A DNA stretch of 64,000 nt from Selaginella moellendorffii (taxonomy: Eukaryota > Streptophyta > Lycopodiopsida > Selaginellales > Selaginellaceae), in NCBI RefSeq assembly GCF_000143415.4, contig NW_003314269.1, forward strand, positions 2,444,118-2,508,117, given 5' to 3'. The notes under the pieces were generated by a model. The model made no database searches and was not told the origin of the DNA. It saw only the letters and a program-made list of their open reading frames with translations. Position 1 is the first letter of the stretch. Each line of letters begins with the position of its first letter. This document shows positions 35,395 to 47,135 of this stretch, in pieces. Position numbers and translations under genes: made by a program.

Positions 35395-37038
35395 GAACTT
35401 GCGGCATCATCTGAGGTAGCAGTTCCAAACGTTTCTGAAAAACTGACCATCGATTCAGGTTCAGAGAGACACCTGATGCAAAGCGGGTCGAACTTTGTGC
35501 AGTTGCGTGCTGCAAAAGGGAAGTGCATTCGTGTGGGAGATGGAAGCATTTTACCTGTTCGTGCAACTGGGGATGTGCGAGTTCCACTGGGAAGAAAGTC
35601 TCTGCTCTTGAAGAATGTGTGGTATGTTCCAAAGATAGTGAAGAATCTGGTTTCTGTAGCCAGGCTTACGGATGAAGGTCTGGATGTGAATTTCTCCAAA
35701 CATCAATGTCAAGTTCTTGCAAATGGCCGTCCATTACTACATTTTCCCAGATGTGGTAACCTATTTGAGAAGGAGATATCTTCTGGAGAAAAATCGAATG
35801 CTCCTGAGATATGCATGACTGCAGATAGTTCTCTCTGGCATTCTAGACTTGCACATGCCAATCCCCCTCTCATCAGGCGTATGCAGAAGCAGGAGCTTGT
35901 GGATGGCTTCAATGACCATGTTCTTCAAAGTTTAGCAAAATGTCACACTTGCATTCTTGGCAAGCAAACCCGTCGTACTTTCAAACCTGCTGTGACCAGA
36001 AGCACTCATCCCTTGCAGCTCATTCACTCAGATGTTTGTGGACCCATGCGACTGTTTGCTCAGAATGGCACGAAGTATTTTGTGACATTTACAGATGATT
36101 TCTCTAGGCACACGGACATCTTCTTTCTTTGTCACAAAGATGAAGTCTTTAGCAAATTCAAGCAATTCGTAGTAGAAGCCGAAGTGAAAACTGGTCAGAG
36201 GGTTGGTTGTTTACGTACTGATTCAGGAGGGGAATACGTCAACAAGTCCTTTCAGCAATTCTGTGCTGAACGAGGAATTCTTCATCAGCGCTCTTGCTCT
36301 CATACCCCTCAACAGAATGGAGTCTCTGAGCGCAAGAATAGGACAATCATGAACGCAGTTCGGTGCTTCCTTCAAGAATCAGGACTACCAAAATTCCTTT
36401 GGGCTGAAGCAGTTGGATCAGTTGTGCATGTTCAAAACCTTCTCCCTCATTCTCGCAATCCCAACAAGATCCCAGAAGAGCTTTGGACTGGTCAAAGACA
36501 ATTGGTGGTGCATCTCAGGCGTTTTGGTTGTTTAAGCTTTGCAAAAAGGGTGGATGAGCATCTTGGCAAGTTGGAGAGCAGAAGCAAGTTGGCCTTTCTT
36601 GTTGGATACGATTCCAATTCAAAAGGATATCGCCTGTACCAGCCTAGTAATCATCAAATTTTTGTAAGCACTGATGTTCGTTTTGATGAAGGAACACTCT
36701 ACAAAGATCATGTTCAAGAAGAAGGAAGCTCAGATCAGAACATGAACTGGACTCCAGAAGAATGGAGTTGGGATGGTGTTGAAGACGGTGATGAAGATGA
36801 CGATGATCTGACAATCATCTATCCCTCATCTCCTTTAGCAGATGATCATCCAACACCAGTCTCTGGATCTTTTCTTCCTGAAGAACAGGGCGATGCTACT
36901 CATCGTGCACGAACTGGAGAAGTCGACAAGCTCACACATGATCTACCATTCAATGTGGAGAACTATGGGCGGACATCATCTGGACGATCAAGTAGAGCAC
37001 CTCATCCCAAGCAATGGTCTTTGCAGCAACAGAAATAG
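35395..37038 (+). pseudogene. copia protease and integrase region
   Basis: The frame continues from gag. The protease active-site motif is LTIDSGSERHL at about 35440. The integrase zinc-binding part is WHSRLAHANP with CHTCILGKQ. The catalytic core shows HSDVCGPM, FTDDFSRH and DSGGEYVNKSF, giving the D, D and E residues, then HTPQQNGVSERKNRTI. The region ends at a TAG (37036-37038) where the reverse-transcriptase frame has already started in another phase, so a frameshift separates them. Confidence 0.93.
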
Positions 37039-38603
37039 CTTCTGAACCAGTCAACTTTGAGCAGGTGATTCAAGCTCCTGATGCAGATAAGTGGATTTCA
37101 GCAATGCAAGATGAGTTGAATTCTCTTGATGAGAACCAGACTTATGACTTGGTGGAAGCTCCTGAAGGACGTGAAGTTGTTGGATCACGCTGGGTGTTCA
37201 AGCTTCACAGAAATCCTAATGGATCGGTACAGCGTTACAAAGCAAGACTTGTTGCTCAAGGATATTCACAAGTTCTTGGAGTGGATTTTGATGAGACCTT
37301 CTCACCAATTGTGAAGCAGACAAGTATCAGAATGCTTCTGGCTTTTACAGTGGAGTTTGGTTTGTGCGCACATCACATGGATGTAAAAACAGCCTTCCTT
37401 AATGGGAACTTGAAGGAGGAGATATTTATGTGGCAACCCCCAGGCTTTGAGCTTTTTGGATCACGGTGCTCCGAACTCATCTTCAAGCTTTGCAAGGCTC
37501 TTTATGGCCTTAAGCAGGCTTCCCGTCAATGGTATGAATGTTTGGATTCTTTTCTTATGGATCTCGGTATGCAGAGGTTGAACAGCGATGGAAATTTATA
37601 TCTTCTTCAGCAGGGTGATCACTTTGTTGTGATAGCAGTTTATGTGGATGACTGTTTGATTGTCAGCAACAATCACACTATTTTGAAGGATGTGAAGATC
37701 AAGCTTATGAACAGGTTTGTGATGAAGGACTTAGGGGCTGTGCGGCAGCTGTTAGGGATGGAAGTTGACAGGGATGAAGCAGACAGGACAATCACCCTCA
37801 CACAGTGCCAATATGTGAAGAAGCTTCTCAACCAGTTCAACATGACAAGTTGCAAATCCGTGGCTACACCAGTCGTCACTGGCATCAAGTTCACAAGCAA
37901 GATGGATGATTTATTTGATCAGCCCTCGGTCTATCGATCACTTGTTGGAGGACTACTCTACCTCGCCAACATGACTCGTCCCGACATCTCCTTTGCCGTT
38001 GGTCTCCTCAGCCGATACATGCAGTCTCCGAGTTGTTATCATTGGCAGATGGCGAAAAGAGTTTTGAGGTATTTGAAAGGAACAGCTGCTCATGGATTGG
38101 TTTACAAATGCTCAGGTCAATCCAAACTTGTTCTTCAAGCTTACTGTGATGCAGATTGGGCTGGCAACTTGGATACACAACATTCAACCTCTGGAATTTG
38201 CTGCATAATTGCCGGTGCTCCGGTTTCATGGGGAAGCAAGAAGCAAATGACAGTTGCTCTTTCCAGTGCAGAAGCAGAATACGTAGCTGCCAGTACAGCA
38301 GCAAGGGAGATCATCTGGCTTCGTCGATTACTTGGAGAACTCAATCAACAGCAATCAGATGCGACCATTCTGCATTGCGACAGCAGAAGTGCAATCGCCA
38401 TGTCAAAGAATCCTGTGTTTCATGCTCATACGAAACATATAGACGTGCAGCATCACTTCATTCGCGAACATGTAGCAGCCGGAGATCTTCACCTGGAATA
38501 CGTTCCTTCACAGTATCAGTTGGCAGACCTTCTAACCAAGCCACTTTCGGAGCTCACATTCATCAAGCTGAGGAATCAACTTGGAGTGTCAAGCACACCC
38601 TGA
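37014..38603 (+). pseudogene. copia reverse transcriptase and RNase H region
   Basis: This 529-codon open frame is intact in itself but out of phase with the integrase frame. RT motifs include SRWVFKLHRNPNGSVQRYKA, DFDETFSPIVKQTSIRMLLA, MDVKTAFLNGNL, ALYGLKQASRQWYE and the catalytic YVDDCLIV. RNase H motifs include YCDADWAGN, SSAEAEYVAAS and HTKHIDVQHHFIRE, and the end is LRNQLGVSSTP. The intact state of this part suggests few inactivating changes overall. Confidence 0.94.
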
Positions 38604-38607
38604 GCTT

Positions 38608-38617
38608 GAAGGGGGAG
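38608..38617 (+). other. Polypurine tract of the copia element
   Basis: The purine run GAAGGGGGAG directly precedes the 3' LTR and is the expected plus-strand primer. Confidence 0.85.
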
Positions 38618-38769
38618 TGTAGGAATAATGATGAACATGACAAGCAGTCTAAATCGTGATCAGATCTCTGGTGATTTCCGATTTGATTGAAGTTGTATAT
38701 ATATACAGCTATATATGAATCAATGTGTGTTGAAGTGAAATCCGTTGTTCTTGCTCCGCTTTTCTTTCT
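38618..38769 (+). repeat. 3' LTR of the copia element
   Basis: A 152-bp copy of the 5' LTR with about 6 percent substitutions (nine, all transitions) and one missing T. It is followed directly by the target duplication ACGTG. Confidence 0.95.
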
Positions 38770-38774
38770 ACGTG

Positions 38775-40399
38775 AAGCATGAACCATATGCAAATATTGA
38801 ATAGTATAGATCATTTCAAAATCCATATATTCCTCATAACTTTAATAGCATTCTTTCATCCTCACTCTATTGTTGGGGTTGGAATCCCATCTATCCCTTC
38901 TACCCACTCATCTTGAAGAAAGATAAGTATGAAGTGTTGAAGCAAAGAGGAAAAAGTGAAAAAAATTAAAGAAGAAACAAAATGGAAGAAGAAAAAGTAA
39001 TGTTAATTTCAATAATTGTCAAGTTAGAAATAGGAAAATAAAAAGAAACATCTAGCAACATTTAATAGCTATACTTTTATAGCTATATAGACTTTTATAG
39101 CTATACTTTTCCTCTGTGGCACCATTGAGCAGCACTATTTAACAATGCCATGGAGCAATAGCACTCAGTAAGCTTGCGGCCCTCACTATGGTGTTGCTTG
39201 GCCAAGGGCTATGGCCATGGCACTGCTAGGAAAAGGCTATGGCTAGATTGCCTAACTTGAGCAAAAGAGAGATGGAGCTAGCATCCAGTAGATCCAACAC
39301 AAGATCAAGCAGTTCATGCAACAAATACTTTGCAATAAATTTCTCCTCAGTAATCAAGATTTAATTTAGATTGACTATAGCACAGGCCATGGCACTACCA
39401 GGCCATGGCCAGACCGTGGTGCTGCTGAGCCCTGGAGTTTCATGGCCCGAGCAGCCATGATATATGTATGTGTTTTGAAACCAAAACTCTGGTATCAGTT
39501 TTATATATTTGTACTTTTTATATAAATTTTGATTAAAAAAAATATGGAAGCCAAAAATGGATGTTAAAAATGTGCTTTCCTTGATATAATATGAGAAGTT
39601 TGAATATCTTTTTCTAGCACTAGAAGCTTTCATTTCCAGGCTCCTACTTAGTTATGATATATACTGCTTATCAACATTTGTGGGGTAAAGCATTACCTCA
39701 AACAAAGCAAACCACTGCTCTTGCCACATATCAATCACTTGGGAATGGGTTTTCAATAAATTCATGGCCTCTCAATTCATTAGATATTTGACTGAAAAAA
39801 AATATCACCAATAACTCCAAAGGAAAATGAAGTTAAAAGTTTCATTTGCACCTTAAATAATGCATTGGATTAGCCTTTAGATTTTCATTTGTGTCTCTAA
39901 ATTCCTTAAGAGCACCCTTCTAGCATCATTTGGCAATCAAGACATACAGCAAATGTGGTTTATTGATTTTGTATAGTTTTTTGTATGTTAAAATTAAATT
40001 TGTGTATGGTTATCTATGTGATAGATTTTTGTATAATTTCAACATTTTGTATAGTTTTTTTCTCTGGCACACCAATACTTTCTTTCTTATAGTTTTCTCA
40101 TATCATTTTTATAGCTCAGTAATATATATATTTATAGTTCATTGATGCATTTTTCAATGTGGTTATCCAAATAGTTTTTTAAATCTCATACACTATATGT
40201 TTATTCATATTGATTATAATGCAATTATTCCTATCACACTATAGTCATAATATTATTCCTACAATACTTTTGTTATTCATTTTTCTTACTTTGTATAAGT
40301 TTTAACAATAAATGGTATATTATACCAAAAAAATACAATAATAATAACAATTGTTAAATTTTAAAACAATTCTGCTTTTAACTAGGGTTTCAATTCTTC
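38775..40399. other. AT-rich non-coding DNA with GGCCATGGC-rich patches
   Basis: No gene is supported. Patches at about 39170-39245 and 39380-39450 repeat the words GGCCATGGC and CCATGGC, unlike their AT-rich surroundings. They look like decayed repeat or minisatellite sequence. Confidence 0.4.
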
Positions 40400-42600
40400 A
40401 CAACTGTCTGCGTTTGGGCACTCAGAGCTAAAGGTTGGAAATGATCTTGCCCGGCTGGTGGGCGGCGGGCCACTCACTACAGTGGCATGGCTATGGCTGC
40501 TGCCGTGGCCAGTGGCTTGGCAGGTGGTTGTGGCCAGTGGCCATTGCCGCTGCCACTAGCCTTGGCCGTGGCTGTTGCCTTTGACGGTGACCATGGTAAT
40601 GGTGCTACATTTACATCAGCTCCAAGTTTTTTATAGTCTCCATGGAGCAACTTTACTTGGTAATTTTGTTGTTGAACTTGTATTCTCTCAGCAACATCAT
40701 GTTGAGGAATTTCTGAATCAAGGTTTCCAAAGCATTGTCCACCTAGAACGAGATTCAAAAGTTTTAGCATAGGAGAAACCTTTATAGCATCTTTCGCTGC
40801 CTCTTTCCCTAAGGAGAACTATTGCACCATTGTTGAAGCCTGGGAGAAAAGAGACTAAAGCTAAAGAAACTCCAAAAAGACCAACAAAAAAAAACTTGCC
40901 ACCATCACTATATAGCTTTTGAGCAAATTCTGAAGCCAACTCCAAAGATTTTGAGCAATCTAGTGATCCAGGAGAATTCAGCTATGCTCTAGAGAGGACA
41001 CAACTACATATGATGCAGCTAAAACTATACATAAGCCTAGACATTTTTTGTATTTGTCAAAAGAATAATTATATATAATTTTCTATATCAAGCACTACTG
41101 TTCTTATTTCTCTCACTATAATGTTGTCACCCACTACGATCCACAGCATGGCCTCTATGAAGCTACATGAATCAGGACCAGTCATGCCATTGGGATTCAA
41201 TTAGCTAGACAATCCATACCTCATCCTCTACATAGAGATCTCCAACTAAGCATTTGTCATCCGGGCACTGCTTTCATTCCAAGTGTGGCCATTGCCACAG
41301 CTCAAGGAAGTAATTTAGCCAACATTGATTCGTCCAAAGGAGGCACGCCTCCCCCTTAGCACGACTCTAAACAGATAAAACGCACTGCAAGTTGGCAAAA
41401 CAGGTCAATACCTTTGTACGAGTGGTAGTAGATCTTGTTCTTCCGAACGTGCACTTGAGTATGGACATCAAGGATGCCAGAAGTGTAGAATCGCCCACCA
41501 AAGATCCGCAAATACAGTGTCCAGCAGCGATGTTTCTCCACGTCTCAACTCGGGCAGAACCAGCATTCTAAAGGAAATACTTGAGCATCATCAGAATCGC
41601 CCTGAGAAACAGAACAAAACTACAATCAGAATATGTTATTTAATGCACAAACTAAGCTTCTGACCTCCTCCTCGCCAGACTCCTCATCCTGGGCCTGAAT
41701 CAAAGTGAAAACAAATTTCACAACCGTATATTTTCCGTGCACACAAACCAAGAAACCTTACCAAAACATATTTCTCGAATTCCAAGGCAAAGCCTTCGAA
41801 GTCCTCTCGAAGGCGCGTCATAGCTTGCATGCCCTTCACATCACTTTTAAATCGAAACAGCTTGCACAGCCGAGTGTAATCCTGGTGTGAGGGTACAAAG
41901 ATGCATTGGAACATGTCAACAAGCGCCAGGTGATACCCCTCGTTCTTTCCCTTGACGTAGATCCTGAAGAGCAATGTAAGCATGAAAAGATGAGAGTAGA
42001 AAGGGAGTAACCTTGTCCCGACATAACATCAGCGCAGCGTTTAGACCTCCATAAAACTTGTTCTTAGTCTCAGATGCTTTAAAAGGGTTGTATAAAACAA
42101 TTACCTTAGATTTAAAATATTTCTGAAAATTATTGTCTTTACAACCTGAATTTAAACATCCAAATGCTTTTGCTGTCTTTTTCACATTCTAAAGCTCTTT
42201 ACAGTTCAGCTGCTTCTCAAACTCACTACCAAAGTAGTCCACGAGAAGGCGCCCACAATCCTTAAGTTTCAGTGGTGCTGCGTCCTCGTTGATGCCTCGC
42301 TGCCTGAAGTGCTCGTCCCTCACCATGGACGTGCTCGCATTCTGTTCCATTCGGGAGCTCGAATTCCGTCTAAAGTTTCGTGAAACTTACAATGCCATGG
42401 AATCCGCATACCTGGATGATTGGAAAGGTGCTCGCAGCAGACTTCTGTCCAGTAGCCAGTCGCACAGTGAGAAGTTCCTGGTCCAGTCACCAAGGGCTGG
42501 ATTTGCATAGCCCCCTGTAGCCGGTAGACTTTCTGCCAAGACTCCCTTGCACTTTGTTCTTGGTCTCTTGGTCATGAAGTTGAAAATGGCACTGGCGTGA
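40400..42600 (-). pseudogene. Gene-like debris of unknown family on the minus strand
   Basis: Several stretches of higher GC read as protein on the minus strand but do not join into one frame. Examples are ELASEFAQKLYSDGGKFFFV (about 40940), KHRCWTLYLRIFGGRFYTSG and ILDVHTQVHVRKNKIYYHSY (about 41530-41420), KGKNEGYHLALVDMFQCIFV with MQAMTRLREDFEGFALEFEK (about 41960-41760), and VRDEHFRQRGINEDAAPLKL (about 42325). Splice-like sites separate some pieces (for example GTTACT...TTCAG near 42013-41967), but the phases give stop codons. I do not recognise the family. It may be a degraded host gene, or fragments captured by a transposable element. Confidence 0.4.
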
Positions 42601-44012
42601 CAAAAGAAATTACATTTTCATACCTTTGTCCAGACAATTTATTTTTTTATTGTTTTTAACATTTGTTAATGTTAAATATAAATCAGGTTTAGTGAGCATT
42701 CTAATAGCTAATAGTAATAGCTTTTCTATTGATGGTGTGTGAACTCCAGGAAATATATTGAAATCAGCCATAATAATACAGGCCATTAAGACCACTTAAA
42801 AGTGTTATTTACCTAGTCTCTTACACTTAAGCTGCCCTTAGCCCTCCATTCTGATGGCCATGGCATCTTTCTTTGACAATGCTTAACACCCTGAGATTTA
42901 TTAAGACATGATTTTGCTATACTATGATAAACATTTGAATAGTAATTACAAACTAAATGGAAGGAAAAATCCCAAATGTTGTGGTTGTAAAGGGGAATTT
43001 TCTTTTCTCCAGATCTATCATTTTGTCCAAAGTCTAGAAGTGAGAATCTTAAGAGATCACTTGGGCTGTATCACTATTACCGCTTATAATAACATTATAT
43101 AGACTTTTGAAGATTCGCAAGTTAAGCATAATTGTAATTATCTTTAAGCATTGATAATTACTAGACAAAAAATATGTATTATGTAAGATACTAAATTACA
43201 ATTATTTTGTAAGATAGGTGAAGAAAAAAACTTAGGATTATTTTTAGAACACTAGTGATTATGCTTTATGTTACATAGAGAAAAACAAGATTACCATCAT
43301 TTTGAAGTTTAAAGAAGCATAAATATTATTTTATTTCCATAAAATATTCTCCAAAAAATTAAGTGAAATCTTAAAATTTGATTCTACTAATAATATAGTT
43401 ATTCTATTAATCTAGCACTTAAGGTTGTAAAATATCTTATTTTAACTAGTAATTTAATGAATGAGATAAATAAATTTAAAATAAATTTAAAAGGGAAGAA
43501 AAAATACTGAATTTTATAATTGTAAACACTGATTTGACAAGATTTTTGTCATTTTAATATTTTTTATTAACTGTTTAAAGATTAAAAAATTGCAATTCAT
43601 GTATTTCATTTTTCACAAAATTAATGATAAATTGATGTATATTGCCCTTGTGTGAGAGTAATACCAATATCAGAAGATAATGAATTTTTATAATCTGTTA
43701 GATGGATGCCATTTTTGTTTATTTCAATACAAAATAACTTATATTGTATAAATTATTTAAATTTATTTATAAATTAAATTATAATTACTAAATTTAACAA
43801 ATAATTTCAATATAGTAAAAATATTATAAATAAAATAAACGTAAAACTGAAATAAATTAAAAGACTCATGAGAGAATTTTATTTAACTTGTTCTTAGAAG
43901 ATCAAAATAATTTTTATCCTTTATTAAGATTATATATAATTAAAAAAGCTAAAAGACATATTAAATTCTGGTTTAATGTACTTATTTTATTATTGGATAT
44001 ATATATTTATTA
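42601..44012. other. Very AT-rich DNA before the assembly gap
   Basis: No coding frame, RNA gene or transposon end is recognisable. Confidence 0.6.
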
Positions 44013-44112
44013 NNNNNNNNNNNNNNNNNNNNNNNNNNNNNNNNNNNNNNNNNNNNNNNNNNNNNNNNNNNNNNNNNNNNNNNNNNNNNNNNNNNNNNNN
44101 NNNNNNNNNNNN
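44013..44112. other. Assembly gap of 100 N
   Basis: Exactly 100 undetermined bases, the conventional size for a gap of unknown length. It is directly followed by a long TA microsatellite, the likely reason the assembly broke. Confidence 0.99.
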
Positions 44113-44212
<100 letters not shown>

Positions 44213-45293
44213 TTTAGATTAATCTTCTGTTTATAGATTATATTATATAATTTATAAACTTTTCTAAAAATCAGCTGCAATAGCCTCCAATCTTTAAAAA
44301 AAATCTTTGTATAAGGAAATTTCAAAATTACAAATGTGTTGTTAAATTATATGTTTCTTCCTAGTTCTTTGACTTATATCTCTATAGCTCCCACAAGAAT
44401 CACTGTGGAACACTAATGAATTCTCTTTTCTTCCTGTGCACACACCTCATCACTCCTCTAATCAATGAGAAAGCATGTATGCTCTCTGGGTGTTTCTATC
44501 TCTCACTTGCATGTGTTTTGGCTGGTGGAGATGCTTGTAAAATGTTTGTTTACAAGCTTCCTGTCCCGCAGATCAAGTATTCCTCAGCTTGCAAAGTCAG
44601 AATTGTGGATCCAAGAGAATGTAGCCGTCATATCCAAATCATGGACACTTTTCCAGAATCACCAATTGAACTTAGGTTGGTTTTTTCTCACTTTTTGAAA
44701 CTGCTGGATAATTAATAATAAATATTATAATAAATAAGCAAACCATTATTTTATCAGGGACAATTTTAGAAAAATATGACCAGATATCCTAAATGTTTTT
44801 CAAACTAAAAAGAAGTCTTGCTGTGTTGGCTGGAGTTTCATTCATTGTCGATCTAACTCTTTCCTCTGTTTCGCACTGGTTAGAACAACGCTGGGTCCAG
44901 GAGGTGCGTGTGCCCATCTCATTGGTCCAGGCAGCCAAAAGCCAGTCAAACAATTCAACTCGTATTGACCGGCCACACACAAAAAAAGTGATGCCGGCAT
45001 GACACACTCAACCTCTGTTACACGGCGTTTGGTGGTGCAGCGAATCCAAGATGACGAGCCAAGTGTAAAGACGTGAGCCAAGCTACCCGTCGCCATGGGA
45101 ACTTCTCGCTCGCGTACCGGACATTTGGAAAGTTGTGTGCTTCTCTCGACACTTGGCCTGTGATCTGGGAAGATCATCCCTTTGTTTTTTTAAGACGCTT
45201 TGCGATCCTCTGTGTGGGCGGTGCCAGCCAGCCAGCCAAGTTCTAGCTCGTCCCCAACACTCCACTTGTATCGTCACCAGATCGTCCCGGGGG

Positions 45294-45347
45294 GCACTGT
45301 TGGCGAGATCCTCTTCGTGCGCACTGTTGGCGAGCTCATCTTCTATA
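45294..45347. repeat. Tandem 27-bp motif, two copies
   Basis: GCACTGTTGGCGAG occurs at 45294 and again at 45321, and the following bases stay similar (ATCCTCTTC against CTCATCTTC). The 27-bp spacing is a multiple of three, but no real gene was recognised here. Confidence 0.75.
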
Positions 45348-46300
45348 AAAGAATGTGTGAGCGGTCCTTGATGCCAAATGTTATCGCCGTGGTGGGGGGT
45401 GATATGGACGCGGGCCACCTTCGCAGCAACCTGGGCTGGAAAAACATCTCATCTCCCCCGAGAAGCGAGCGCATCATATATCGTGCTGGCATGTTTGAGA
45501 TGCGAGATAGTGTGGGATCTTACGTTTGTGCCGCGTATGCCCCAGCCGGGCACCACTTTTGTGCCCAAGAGGCGTCGTTTTAATGCAAGGCGTGGGCGCG
45601 TCCAGTGTTCCACTAGTGGAGTCATGCACCTCTTTTCATTTCTCTTTCTTTTTGTCAAGCCTCCCCACTGTAGGCCATTTGTCAACGGGCTGACTTTGTG
45701 TTCGTAGCTACCCCCTAGTTCACTCTCTCACCTGCATGATTGACCGAAAGGTTGCCTTCTTTTCGATAACAATGCCACGACATGATTTGCTTCTCCGCAG
45801 GGAAAAGCTTTGCTTGCAGCTGCATCGAAGCTCCCCTCGAAGTTTCGCCTTTCACACCCTTCACGGGACGGCTTAGGACTGTTCACAATTCAAGTCTTTT
45901 GGAGACCTCCAAACAATCTAACAAGAAAGGGGCGGTCAATATTGCTAGGACAAGGAATGAATGACCCCAACGCTTTGGCGGTGTGATACAGGAGAGGACT
46001 TTGGCGGAATGGATCTTTAAGGAGACCCCACTTGACCTTTGATTCGATACTTCCGGTGATCCAAGGAGTGCTCATTCTCAAATTGACTGTGATATAGAGT
46101 AGTCTTTGAGGAGTTTAGTTCCACCAGCGAAGTTGCCATGGAAGCTTCACAGGGTCTTGCAAAGGAACGAAGCGAAACAAAACAAACACCATTCAAGCCA
46201 ACAAGTGACCTTGCGATTGCGTGACAACAAAAAGATCTTACAAGGAGTTTTTGGTCCACCTTCGTGGCGGGAAGCTTCCCGCGAGGGTGAGTTTTGCGCC

Positions 46301-46557
46301 CACGTGATCGAAATCCAAGCCCTTGGATTGGAAAGGTCCCCCTAACGCGACAAGAAAGAGAGTTTCGTTCCTCCTTGATCTCACTCGCGGGAAGCTGCCC
46401 AGGAAGACGCTATCGTCCTCGACAACCACCACGTGATAAAATGCGAGCTTCCTAGCGCCTTCCTTGCGATCCATAAGTGCCAGTTTCTTTCCAAGGAAGC
46501 TGCGCCAAGGCCAGACACCCACTTTCCTGGCAGCTCCCTTTGCATCAGCTCCACGTG
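46301..46557. promoter_or_regulatory. Three CACGTG G-box cores upstream of MAPKKK gene 1
   Basis: CACGTG occurs at 46301-46306, 46430-46435 and 46552-46557, within 840 bp upstream of the start codon. G-boxes are bound by bZIP and bHLH factors and act as ABA-response elements in suitable context. A regulatory role is inferred. Confidence 0.4.
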
Positions 46558-47009
46558 AAAGAAATGGGTATGCCAGTTACCCATGTGGTGATATCCAGCC
46601 ACCGGATGGGAACCACGCAAGCGATTTTAACCCGTACCATAGCTTTGGTTTGAAATGCCCACATTGTGGACCCAGTGGCATCCATGTGCAAATCATGCTA
46701 CGAGAACAGTAAGGCACGAGGCCACCCAGTCATGGAAAGAAAAGAAATATCGCCAACCCAGAAAATTAGCATATTCCCGGGGGGATGCTACTGGCCAATA
46801 ACGTGCTGCCCGGGCCAGCTACCCGCGATGTCACGCCAATGCGAAATGGGGCGTGATTGGCGGTGTCCGGGTCGCTGCCCAGACTGCCCGAGACTGTAGC
46901 AGCCCGCCCGCCCGCCGTTGGGCCGAACTGGAAATTTTTTTCAAACTTTTGCCCAGTTTACCCACGAGTTTTGCCTTTTAACCTTTTCCCTTACCTTTAT
47001 CCCCGGCTG

Positions 47010-47016
47010 TATTTAA
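47010..47016 (+). promoter_or_regulatory. Possible TATA box of MAPKKK gene 1
   Basis: TATTTAA lies 120-126 bp upstream of the start codon at 47136, a suitable distance for a TATA box with a leader of about 90 bases. The transcription start was not determined. Confidence 0.45.
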
Positions 47017-47135
47017 GCCACGCCCCTCCTTCCAAATCCCTAGACCAGTTCGTGGTGTGTTTCAAGAGAGGGGGAAAATCAAAAGGAGGGAAAGGAAAAA
47101 TTCTCGATCTTGGATCTTGAGCTATAGCAGCAGCG

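Larger units (their letters stand above)
34125..38774 (+). mobile_element. Complete but inactivated Ty1/copia LTR retrotransposon with ACGTG target duplication
   Basis: The element spans 34130-38769 and is flanked by the 5-bp direct repeat ACGTG (34125-34129 and 38770-38774). It has short LTRs of 153 and 152 bp, a primer-binding site directly after the 5' LTR, a gag-pol region, and a purine tract directly before the 3' LTR. The order gag, protease, integrase, reverse transcriptase, RNase H defines the copia superfamily. Two in-frame TAG codons (34720-34722 and 35392-35394) and a frame change near 37014-37038 interrupt the polyprotein, so this copy cannot produce all proteins by itself. All nine LTR substitutions are transitions, as expected from decay of methylated cytosines. 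The insertion lies in AT-rich DNA away from genes. Confidence 0.97.

Noticed and set aside
45083-45418. Minus-strand protein with ELANSAHEEDLANSAPRDDL repeat
   Set aside because: The repeat follows from the 27-bp tandem DNA motif; no start context, family or splice support was found.
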